From: Mesorhizobium_G sp049840935
GTDB taxonomy: Bacteria; Pseudomonadota; Alphaproteobacteria; Rhizobiales; Rhizobiaceae
Direction of reading: 5' to 3'
Assembly (NCBI GenBank): GCA_049840935.1
Contig: JASGJA010000008.1
Coordinates: 21,096 to 85,095 of the forward strand
DNA: 64,000 nt
Both the position numbers and the translations under genes were made by a program. The notes below the pieces were generated by a model that worked only from the letters and a program-made list of their open reading frames with translations, was not told the origin of the DNA and searched no databases. Of this stretch, positions 39,690-47,459 are shown one piece after another. Position 1 is the first letter of the stretch. Each line of letters starts with the position of its first letter.

Positions 39690-40018
39690 TCCCTTACTCC
39701 ATTTGTTTGCAGCTCTCTGTCCGTCGGCTTTTTTCTTGCAGATCGGATGCTGCGAAACTACGCGGGAGCCGTTGCAATCGCCTTAAGAAATACCCTTACC
39801 AATTCCTTTCTTTTCTTATGTCTTCAATGTAGTTAATGTTGGATAACCTGTTTTTCATCAAGTAAAGTATTTATAGTTTTACTTAAATTCTATCGTATCT
39901 GCCGGATATACAATATAGACAGCACCTGGACGACACCTGCCCCATCGCCACAACTCTTAACCGTTAGTTCACCAATTTCATTCACTTTCCATTGAACCCA
40001 AAGTGGCTGGAGCCTCGC
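39690..40018. promoter_or_regulatory. AT-rich divergent regulatory region between flp and the plus-strand pilus genes
   Basis: This 329-base gap separates flp (minus) from a pilus-domain gene (plus) and must hold promoters for both. It is distinctly AT-rich from about 39795 to 39930 compared with the surrounding genes. I see no confident -35/-10 pair or operator; TTAATGTTGGATAAC (39834-39848) is a loose CtrA-like pattern and no more than suggestive. Confidence 0.5.
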
Positions 40019-40444
40019 ATGAATCCGTCCTTCGTAATCCGCTGCGCAGCATCTGCGATTTCCTGCGTGTTATTGCTGGGTGTGATTTCCGCCCAGGCGG
40101 CGGACGGTATCGAGGTCGAGACAAATCAGGCGCGTATCGTTAAGCTGCCGCAAGCTGCGGACACGGTGATCGTAGGCAATCCCGATATTGCTGACGTTGC
40201 GGTGCAGGATGACAAAACGATCGTTCTTACTGGTAAAGCCTTTGGCGTGACAAACCTCGTTGTGCTTGCCAAGGACGGCAGTGCGATTGTTGACCAGCAG
40301 GTCACAGTTTCGCGCCAGACCGTATCCACATTGCGTGTTTACCGCCGTGCTGCGGTGCAGACACTCTCGTGCACTCCAATGTGCGAACGAGCCTATACGA
40401 GCACCTACGAAGCTCGCTCCGACGCTTCGATGGCATCACAGTAA
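40019..40444 (+). CDS. Small periplasmic protein with the CpaC-type pilus N-terminal domain
   Basis: A 141-residue exported protein. Signal peptide CAASAISCVLLLGVISAQAA is followed by IEVETNQARIVKLPQAADTVIVGNP and VLTGKAFGVTNLVVLAKDG, which is the N-terminal domain found at the start of CpaC secretins (compare VVADAVTRTSRRIYLFGKA in cpaC here), but without any secretin core. The last 40 residues have three Cys (TLSCTPMCE). ATG 40019 is chosen over the ATG 27 bases upstream because it places the signal peptide normally. Possibly a secretin accessory or decoy; inference only. Confidence 0.8.
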   Translation: MNPSFVIRCAASAISCVLLLGVISAQAADGIEVETNQARIVKLPQAADTVIVGNPDIADVAVQDDKTIVLTGKAFGVTNLVVLAKDGSAIVDQQVTVSRQTVSTLRVYRRAAVQTLSCTPMCERAYTSTYEARSDASMASQ

Positions 40445-40575
40445 TTAACGTAAGCGAACGACCTGACGTTAATCGGTCGTAAACATTCGTCACGCATTTC
40501 GAGCTTCGGCCCAAACCCAACCGCAACAAGTTTCGTTCATACTCTAACCCGGTGGGAAGTATCAGGGTTACGGGT

Positions 40576-41158
40576 ATGACGACGAACACGGGTTCAGAGA
40601 CGCGCGGACGCGGCGTGAAGCGCTGTTTTTTGCTCAGGCGATTTGTACGAAATTCAGATGGCGCGACTGCAGTCGAATTTGGCCTGCTCGCCATTCCATT
40701 TCTATTGACGCTGTTTGCAATTCTCGAAACGGGTGTTTCGATGGCGGTACAGCAGCTACTTGTAAACGCCACGGACAATGTCGCGAGGCAGGTCCAGACG
40801 GGTGATTTAAAGACAACGTCTCAAGCTGATTTGAGGCAAAGAATTTGTGCGCGCATTCAAACGCTCGTTGCAAGCGGATGCCCAGGGTTACGGGTCGATT
40901 TGCGAACTTACACGACATTTCAGGCTGCGGCCAATCAGACCATCTTTGTGCTTCCCGGTGAAACAGTAGCACTGGAGATGAACAGCGGCGCTGGTGTGGC
41001 ATTGAGGGCGCAAGTAGGTGGCGGTGGTGCGATGCAAACATTGCGCGCGTTCTATTTCTGGCCGCTCATGACCGATTTGCTCAGCGAATCCATGGGCGAC
41101 GGCAATGGACGAATGCTGTCTGTCCGCGTCGCGGACCTGGCAGAACGAAGCTTACTGA
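40576..41158 (+). pseudogene. tadE: TadE-type pseudopilin, frameshift near its 3' end fuses it to the next gene
   Basis: Pseudopilin of the Tad system. RRFVRNSDGATAVEFGLLAIPFLLTLFAILE has the TadE processing motif (G before ATAVEFGLLA, Glu at mature position 5). The body ends with MQTLRAFYFWPLMTDLLSESMGDGNGRMLSV. As sequenced the frame reads through into the next gene, giving an apparent 2-domain protein. Dropping one G of GCGGAC (41131-41136) gives VATWQNEAY and a stop at 41156-41158; a WQNE ending is typical of TadE. The repaired length is 193 residues. I treat it as two genes. Confidence 0.8.
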
Positions 41159-41166
41159 GGCACGCC

Positions 41167-41772
41167 ATGAAAATATTCACACAAACCAGAAGCTCGATTC
41201 TTAGGCGATTTGGACGTGATCGTGGTGGCGTTGCAGCAGTCGAGTTCGCCATTCTGATGCCGGTTCTGCTATGCATCTATTTCGGATCTGTCGAAGTTAT
41301 GCAGGCAGTCGACGTAAATCGAAAGATGAACCGCGCGTCCGCACAAATTGCCGATCTCATTTCGCAGAACATGAACGTGGATCGATCCAGCATCGATGCG
41401 ATCATGCAAATTGGACAGGCATCGATGGCCCCCTACAACCGTTCGACGCCCGACATAAGAATCACGGCTGTCAAAATGTCCAATGACGCGACCCCAACTG
41501 CAACAGTTCTCTGGAAACGCAACCGTATCGGCGGGGCATTTAGCGCTGCCGGTTCTTCCAGCGAAGCCGTGTCCGTACCGGCAACCTTCAAGGAAAAAGG
41601 CCAGGTCGTTATCAAGGTCGAGACGTCGCTTGCCTATAATCTCATGCTGACATGGAACGGCAGCACTGCTTCAAATTACGGAGTCGCGGGCTTCTTCAAC
41701 GGCATTCCAATGAAGAAAACCTATTATTTCCGCCCGCGCGTTGGCGGGACGGTGAACTGCAGCGATTGCTAA
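41167..41772 (+). CDS. TadE/TadF-type pseudopilin, second copy
   Basis: A 201-residue pseudopilin starting MKIFTQTRSSILRRFGRDR, with processing block GGVAAVEFAILMPVLLCIYFGSVEVM and a periplasmic domain with paired Cys at the end (NCSDC). It begins eight bases after the probable tadE stop. TadE and TadF are minor pilins processed by TadV and required for pilus formation in Aggregatibacter; the assignment to TadE or TadF cannot be settled by eye. Confidence 0.86.
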   Translation: MKIFTQTRSSILRRFGRDRGGVAAVEFAILMPVLLCIYFGSVEVMQAVDVNRKMNRASAQIADLISQNMNVDRSSIDAIMQIGQASMAPYNRSTPDIRITAVKMSNDATPTATVLWKRNRIGGAFSAAGSSSEAVSVPATFKEKGQVVIKVETSLAYNLMLTWNGSTASNYGVAGFFNGIPMKKTYYFRPRVGGTVNCSDC

Positions 41773-41821
41773 AGCGCTAGTCCGGCACTATTTCTCACCT
41801 GTGTTTTGCAACAGGTGAGCC

Positions 41822-43051
41822 TTGCCCAGAGCCTTTATCTTCGTGCTGGATTCCTTCGGCATCGGCGGAGCGCTTGATGCTGCCGCCTACGGCGACGAAG
41901 GATCGAACACTTACGGCCATATTCTGGAATGGTGCCGCGACGGCAACGCAAACCGGGAAGGCTTGCGCACAGGCGCGCTCAACCTGCCGGTTATGCGCTC
42001 TCTCGGCCTCGACCACGCAGCCGCAATGGCAGGCGATGCGCGGCAGGAAGCGACCGCCAAGTTGCAATCCGGCTCCTTTCATGCGGCAGCGCAGGAAGTC
42101 TCGCAGGGCAAGGATACACCCTCTGGCCATTGGGAAATCGCCGGCGTGCCGGTGCCATTCGACTGGGGCTATTTTCCCCAGACACAGCCCACTTTTCCGA
42201 CGGAACTGACCCGCAGCATCATTGAAGCCGCGAAGCTGCCCGGCATTCTGGGCGACCGGCATGCATCCGGCACCGAGATTATCGACGAACTTGGCGAAGA
42301 GCATATCCGCACCGGCAAGCCGATCTGCTACACCTCTGCGGATTCCGTCTATCAGATTGCCGCACACGAAACACATTTCGGTCTGGAGCGGCTTTATGCG
42401 CTTTGCGAAATCGTGCGCAAGCTGGTGGATCCGCTGAACATTGGGCGCGTTATCGCCCGGCCATTTATCGGAGAACACAAGGGCGAATTCGTGCGCACGG
42501 CAAATCGTCGAGATTATGCCGTGCCGCCTGCCGAACCTACCCTGCTCGACCGGCTGACGGCGCGCGGCAGCAAGGTGATAGGGATCGGCAAGATCGGTGA
42601 TATTTTTGCGCATCAGGGCGTATCCGAAGTGCGCAAGGGGCCAGCAACGACGCCTTGTTCGACAAGACGCTCGGCGCGATGTTCGATGCGCAGGACGGCG
42701 ACCTCGTTTTCGCGAACTTCGTTGATTTTGACACGCTGTTCGGCCATCGGCGCGATGTTGCAGGCTATGCGGCCTCACTGGAGGCATTTGACCGCCGCCT
42801 GCCGGAAGCGATTGCCAAGCTGCGCGACGGCGACCTTTTGCTGTTGACTGCGGATCATGGCTGCGACCCAAGCTGGAAGGGCAATGACCACACGCGCGAG
42901 CGGGTGCCCGTTATCGGCATTGCGGTGGGCTTGCCGGGAGGTCCGGCGGGGTTGCGGCCCAAGCTATGCCGACATTGGCGAGACTGTTGCGGATCATCTG
43001 GGGCTGGGCGCAGGCGCGCATGGCAACTCCTTCCTGAGCGAGATTTCCTGA
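41822..43051 (+). pseudogene. deoB: Phosphopentomutase with two compensating single-base frameshifts
   Basis: Interconverts (deoxy)ribose 1- and 5-phosphates in nucleoside catabolism. TTG at 41822, preceded by CAGGTGAG, gives FIFVLDSFGIGGALDAAAYGDEGSNT, the metal-binding start. Near 42640 a G4 run should be G5: repaired, it reads RKGASNDALFDKTL. Near 42958 a CCC should be CC: repaired, it reads GLRPSYADIGETVADHLGL. The middle frame holds TADHGCDPSWKGNDHTRE, the second metal site. Both repairs give a 409-residue family-length enzyme. Sequencing error is the simplest reading; left as is, residues 277-381 would be lost. Confidence 0.88.
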
Positions 43052-43052
43052 C

Positions 43053-43940
43053 GTGCCTGAACTGCCCGAAGTGGAAACCGTCAGGCGCGGTCTTGCGCCC
43101 GTTATGGAAGGTGGCCGCATTATAGGCTTGCAGGCGCGCCGCGCCGATCTGCGCTTTCCGCTACCCGAAAAGTTTGCGGAGAGCCTGACGGGTAAGACTG
43201 TCGTTTCCGTGGGGCGTAGAGCAAAATATCTGCTGATCGAGGCGGGCGATGCGCCACTGCTCATTTCGCATCTCGGCATGTCCGGCTCATTCCGCATTGA
43301 AGCGACAAGCGGGCCGGTGACGCCGGGGCTGTTCCATCATCCGCGCTCGAAAGATGAAAAGCACGATCACGTCGTGTTCGAAATCGCGCATGAGGACGGA
43401 CGAACCTATCGGATTATCTACAATGATCCGCGTCGGTTTGGCTTCATGCTTTTTGCGCAGGACCGCGAGACGCACCCCATGCTGGCGGAACTGGGCGTAG
43501 AGCCAACGGGCAATGCATTTGACGGGCCGACATTGGCCGCACTGTTCCGGGGACGGTCCACGCCAATCAAATCGGCCATGCTCGACCAGCGGCTGATTGC
43601 AGGGCTGGGCAACATCTACGTGTCCGAGGCGCTGTGGCGGGCGCGCATCTCGCCGAAACGCAGCGCCGGAAGCATTGTGCCCGAAAAGCAGGATACAGGC
43701 GCGCGCACGGACCGCCTTGCGGACGCCATACGCGCAGTGATTGCCGAGGCGGTGGAGGCTGGCGGATCGTCACTGCGAGACCATCGCCAGACAGACGGAT
43801 CGCTCGGCTATTTCCAGCATCGCTTTGCGGTTTATGATCGCGAGGGTGAGCCTTGCCTGCACGCAGGCTGCAGTGGAACGGTGCGGCGGATCGCGCAGGC
43901 GGGACGTTCCACTTTCTATTGCCCCGCGTGCCAGCGTTAG
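43053..43940 (+). CDS. mutM: Formamidopyrimidine-DNA glycosylase
   Basis: Removes 8-oxoguanine and ring-opened purines from DNA. The 295-residue protein uses GTG as start; mature PELPEVETVRRGL supplies the catalytic Pro and Glu. The helix-two-turn-helix LIAGLGNIYVSEALWRA and the C-terminal zinc finger (CLHAGCSG and CPACQR) are complete. It starts one base after the deoB stop. Confidence 0.96.
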   Translation: MPELPEVETVRRGLAPVMEGGRIIGLQARRADLRFPLPEKFAESLTGKTVVSVGRRAKYLLIEAGDAPLLISHLGMSGSFRIEATSGPVTPGLFHHPRSKDEKHDHVVFEIAHEDGRTYRIIYNDPRRFGFMLFAQDRETHPMLAELGVEPTGNAFDGPTLAALFRGRSTPIKSAMLDQRLIAGLGNIYVSEALWRARISPKRSAGSIVPEKQDTGARTDRLADAIRAVIAEAVEAGGSSLRDHRQTDGSLGYFQHRFAVYDREGEPCLHAGCSGTVRRIAQAGRSTFYCPACQR

Positions 43941-43976
43941 GTAGAGGCTTGCGCAAAATTTGCGAGGAGCGAAGCT

Positions 43977-44750
43977 GTGACATACGAAACCATTCTTGTC
44001 GAAACGCGCGGTAAGGTGGGGCTCATAACGCTCAACCGGCCAAAGGCGCTCAATGCGCTGAATAGCCAAGTGATGGCGGAAGTGGTGGCGGCGGCTCAAG
44101 CGTTCGACGCGGACGCCAATATTGGATGCATGGTGATTACCGGATCGGAAAAGGCTTTTGCCGCCGGTGCGGATATCAAGGAAATGCAGTCCAAAGCCTA
44201 TGCCGAAATGTATCTCGAAGATTTCTTCGCTGAATGGGAAGGGCTAACCCGCGTTCGTAAACCCGTCATCGCGGCGGTGGCAGGCTATGCGCTCGGCGGC
44301 GGATGCGAACTTGCGATGATGTGCGATTTCATCATTGCCGCAGAGAACGCAAAGTTCGGTCAACCCGAAATCACGCTCGGCGTTATGCCCGGCATGGGCG
44401 GCTCGCAGCGCCTGACCCGCTTCGTCGGCAAGTCGAAGGCAATGGATATGTGCCTGACCGGTCGCATGATGGATGCAGCAGAGGCGGAACGTTCCGGGCT
44501 GGTGTCGCGCGTGGTGCCGCTGGAGCAATTGCTCGACGAGACGATGAAAGCCGCCGACAAGATTGCCGCGCTTTCCCTGCCTGCCGTTATCATGAACAAG
44601 GAATCGGTAAACCGCGCCTATGAAACCACGCTAGCCGAGGGCCTGCGCTTCGAGCGGCGCGTTTTCCACTCGATGTTCGCGTTCGAAGACCAGAAGGAAG
44701 GCATGGCGGCCTTTGTTGAAAAGCGTCAGCCAAATTTCCGCAACCGTTGA
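43977..44750 (+). CDS. Enoyl-CoA hydratase
   Basis: Crotonase-family hydratase, 257 residues, GTG start (MTYETILVETRGKVGLITLNRP) with GAGGAGCG as ribosome-binding site. The oxyanion-hole segments KAFAAGADIKEM and AGYALGGGCELAMMCD and the catalytic Glu pair (GQPEITLG and the Glu in GGCE) are present, so it should be an active hydratase in fatty acid beta-oxidation. The mutM-ech-rpsT-dnaA order is familiar from Brucella relatives. Confidence 0.93.
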   Translation: MTYETILVETRGKVGLITLNRPKALNALNSQVMAEVVAAAQAFDADANIGCMVITGSEKAFAAGADIKEMQSKAYAEMYLEDFFAEWEGLTRVRKPVIAAVAGYALGGGCELAMMCDFIIAAENAKFGQPEITLGVMPGMGGSQRLTRFVGKSKAMDMCLTGRMMDAAEAERSGLVSRVVPLEQLLDETMKAADKIAALSLPAVIMNKESVNRAYETTLAEGLRFERRVFHSMFAFEDQKEGMAAFVEKRQPNFRNR

Positions 44751-44769
44751 AATCAGGCATTCAGGCCGT

Positions 44770-44798
44770 TGACGAGGCGCGGAAGCTGGACTATAAGC
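44770..44798 (+). promoter_or_regulatory. Predicted housekeeping promoter of rpsT
   Basis: TTGACG (44770-44775), a 17-base spacer and TATAAG (44793-44798) form a near-consensus sigma-70-type promoter, placing transcription start near 44805, about 85 bases before the rpsT ATG. It lies just after the enoyl-CoA hydratase stop. Confidence 0.75.
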
Positions 44799-44888
44799 CG
44801 CGCCAACTGAGGCGGCCTTTGGCTGCCCCTTTGTTTTCGGCCCGGACCTGGTCCGACGCCAGTCACCTAAAACGTCTAGAGAGGCATC

Positions 44889-45155
44889 ATGGCCAACACT
44901 CCCTCGGCCAAGAAGGCGACGCGCAAGATCGCACGCCGCACCGAGATCAACAAGAACCGCCGCTCGCGCGTGCGTACCTATGTCCGTAAGGTCGAAGAGG
45001 CGATTGCTTCCGGCGACAAGACGGCAGCAGAAGCAGCATTCCTCGCAGCTCAGCCCGAGCTGATGCGCGCTGCGACCAAGGGCGTGATGCACAAGAACAC
45101 CGCCTCTCGCAAGGTTTCTCGCCTTGCCAAGCGCGTGCGTTCCGTTCAGGCCTGA
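44889..45155 (+). CDS. rpsT: 30S ribosomal protein S20
   Basis: Binds 16S rRNA in the small subunit. The 88 residues begin MANTPSAKKATRKIARRTEINK and are strongly basic throughout, with the conserved ATKGVMHKNTASRKVSRLAKRV block. The ribosome-binding site AGAGAGG precedes the ATG. A predicted promoter lies upstream and an intrinsic terminator downstream, so this is a single-gene unit. Confidence 0.97.
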   Translation: MANTPSAKKATRKIARRTEINKNRRSRVRTYVRKVEEAIASGDKTAAEAAFLAAQPELMRAATKGVMHKNTASRKVSRLAKRVRSVQA

Positions 45156-45181
45156 GCTTCCGCAAAATTTGACTATTTGAT

Positions 45182-45206
45182 CAAGCGCCCTCTGGGCGCT
45201 TTTTTC
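45182..45206 (+). terminator. Rho-independent terminator of rpsT
   Basis: AAGCGCCC-TCT-GGGCGCTT followed by a T-run, 26 bases after the rpsT stop. Canonical structure. Confidence 0.92.
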
Positions 45207-45896
45207 GTTTGCCGGCAAATTACCGGTTTTTTACGCTGGTGCGGTGTTCAGGATTTAATTCCGACCCCCGGCGCCAACACTATTTTAAACCGCACTGAAT
45301 TTGTTACGAAAGATCAATTGGCTAAACGGTTTTAAGGAAATTCCACCCGTAGTTGCAGGGTTTTCTTGACGACATTTATATAACTATTTCAATATCTTAC
45401 CGAACATCGCGAATATGAGCTACGCCACTCTACCGGCGCAAGCCGGCTAGCTTCGTGTCAAGCGAAAAAAAAAGAAATTTTGATCGGTCTAGCAGCACAT
45501 TCTGAAAAGGTTTGAATCACAATACCTTGCCGAGACAATGACCGCTTTCTGGACCTCGCAAGGCCGTCGCGGGTTAAAAAAACGTTAGTTGCACCCTTGC
45601 TCTTGGCTCCGCGATATCGATAAGGTCAATTCATCAAACAGCGGGCCACGCCCGACAAACCAAGCCAAAGCGGCGGCTGTTCTGACCTTGGGAGCGATTC
45701 CGGGGCGAGTAAAGGTTTGTCTTGGTGTGGCGGGGAACGAGGTTAGTATTAGTCTGCGTGTTCTTTGCGCCGGTCGCGTTTTCATGACCGGAGGGGTTTT
45801 CGTACGCGAGGAACTCAAACCAAATTAATTGTGCGCCGACCAGCCGTTCCCAAGGCGGCAATGGGATAAGTGCGCGTGGAAGAAAAGGAAGGGTGG
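45207..45896. other. Long non-coding region upstream of dnaA, possible chromosome origin
   Basis: About 690 bases without a convincing gene between rpsT and dnaA. The part from about 45285 to 45500 is clearly richer in A and T than the genes around it, including TTTATATAACTATTTC and a run of nine A. A large AT-rich gap at dnaA is where alphaproteobacterial origins are often found. I could not identify clear DnaA boxes (TTATNCACA type) by eye, so origin function is a suggestion only. Short frames in it show no family features. Confidence 0.4.
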
Positions 45897-47423
45897 ATGT
45901 CGATCAGTGTGGTGCCATCGCATTGGACGCAAGAGGATAACGGGGAGGACATGACGAAGGTCGATGCTGCAGCGCAGACATTTGAACGCGTCAAGGCCCA
46001 GTTGAAAGCGCGCCTCGGGACGGAAGTGTATTCGAGCTGGTTCCAGCGCATGAAGCTGGCGGAGGCATCGAAGAGCCTGGTACGCATTTCGGTACCGACG
46101 GCTTTTCTGCGCTCCTGGATCAATAGCCACTATCTCGATCTGATCGTGGAACTGTGGCGCGCCGAAGAGCCGGAACTGCTGAAGCTGGAAATCGTGGTGC
46201 GTTCGGCAGCACGTCAAACCCAGACCACGGTGGCCTCTCAGCCAGCGCCGCAGCCTGTGCGGAGCACGGCCTCCACACATGCCGCAGCAGCGACGTCGCC
46301 CCGTGTCGAACGCCATGCCAGCCCTAAGGCTGCGACTCCGTCGATGGCGGCAAGCGATGCGGGTCGCTCGCCTGTGCTCGGCTCGCCGCTGGATACGCGC
46401 TATACGTTTGCGTCTTTCATTGAGGGGCCGTCGAACCGCGTTGCCTTTGCGGCGGCGCGTGCCGTGGCGGAGTCCCATGCCAGCGCGGTGCGGTTCAATC
46501 CGCTTTTCCTCCATGCGTCGGTCGGGCTAGGCAAAACTCACTTGCTGCAGGCCATCGCGGCGGAGGCCGTGAAACAGAACCCGAAGGCGCGGGTGGTCTA
46601 TCTGACGGCTGAATATTTCATGTGGCGCTTTGCGACAGCGATTCGCGACAACTACGCGCTGGTGCTCAAAGAGCAGTTCCGCGACATCGACCTGCTGATC
46701 ATCGACGACATGCAGTTTTTGCAGGGTAAGTCGATCCAGCATGAGTTCTGCCACCTGCTGAACATGCTGCTGGACAGCGCCAAGCAGGTCGTGGTTGCGG
46801 CGGACCGCCCGCCATCAGATCTGGAATCGCTGGAGCCACGCGTGCGCTCGCGCCTTGTCGGCGGTGTGGCGCTCGAAATGTCAGCGCCGGATTACGCAAT
46901 GCGCTACGACATGCTGAAGCAGCGGCTGGATTCGGCGAAGGGCGAAGACGCTTCTGTGGAGATTTCAGCGGAAGTGCTGGAGCATGTTGCGCGCACGATT
47001 ACCGGTAGCGGTCGCGATCTCGAAGGCGCATTCAACCAGCTTCTGTTGCGCCATACTCTCGAACCGCAGATCACCGTGGACCGCATCGACGATATTCTGG
47101 GCCGCATCTACCGCTCAGGTGAGCCGAAGCGGGTGCGCATCGAGGATATTCAGCGGATTGTCGCGCGCCACTACAACGTGTCCAAGACGGAGCTTCTGTC
47201 GAACCGCCGCACGCGCACCATCGTCAAGCCGCGTCAGGTCGCAATGTTCCTGTCGAAATCCATGACGCCGCGCTCACTGCCGGAAATCGGTCGGCGATTT
47301 GGTGGACGGGATCATACGACAGTTTTGCACGCCGTGCGCAAGATCGAGGATCTTTCGTCATCTGACCAGACGCTGGCGCAGGAGCTTGAATTGCTGCGCC
47401 GCCTGATTGTCGATCAGGCGTAA
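45897..47423 (+). CDS. dnaA: Chromosomal replication initiator DnaA
   Basis: Binds and opens the replication origin. 508 residues from ATG 45897, which has AAGGAAGG six bases upstream; a GTG 27 bases earlier is a weaker alternative. Domain I: FERVKAQLKARLGTEVYSSWFQRMKLAE. Domain II: an Ala/Thr-rich linker (residues 110-165). Domain III: Walker A SVGLGKTHLLQAIA, Walker B LLIIDDMQFLQGK. Domain IV: the DnaA signature RFGGRDHTTVLHAVRKIE. It is followed on the opposite strand by a kinase gene rather than directly by dnaN. Confidence 0.97.
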   Translation: MSISVVPSHWTQEDNGEDMTKVDAAAQTFERVKAQLKARLGTEVYSSWFQRMKLAEASKSLVRISVPTAFLRSWINSHYLDLIVELWRAEEPELLKLEIVVRSAARQTQTTVASQPAPQPVRSTASTHAAAATSPRVERHASPKAATPSMAASDAGRSPVLGSPLDTRYTFASFIEGPSNRVAFAAARAVAESHASAVRFNPLFLHASVGLGKTHLLQAIAAEAVKQNPKARVVYLTAEYFMWRFATAIRDNYALVLKEQFRDIDLLIIDDMQFLQGKSIQHEFCHLLNMLLDSAKQVVVAADRPPSDLESLEPRVRSRLVGGVALEMSAPDYAMRYDMLKQRLDSAKGEDASVEISAEVLEHVARTITGSGRDLEGAFNQLLLRHTLEPQITVDRIDDILGRIYRSGEPKRVRIEDIQRIVARHYNVSKTELLSNRRTRTIVKPRQVAMFLSKSMTPRSLPEIGRRFGGRDHTTVLHAVRKIEDLSSSDQTLAQELELLRRLIVDQA

Positions 47424-47459
47424 GAAACGCTAATAGCGGCGCGCGCAGATTGCGTGCCG

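Noticed and set aside
40552..41772. Single double-headed TadE fusion protein
   Set aside because: A one-base correction separates two normal pseudopilin genes with proper stop and start signals; see the tadE entry.
44747..44989. 80-codon frame overlapping the start of rpsT
   Set aside because: It covers the predicted rpsT promoter and leader and runs into rpsT out of frame.
45589..45828. Short frame in the gap upstream of dnaA
   Set aside because: 79 codons with no family features and no clear ribosome-binding site; a minus-strand frame of equal quality overlaps it.
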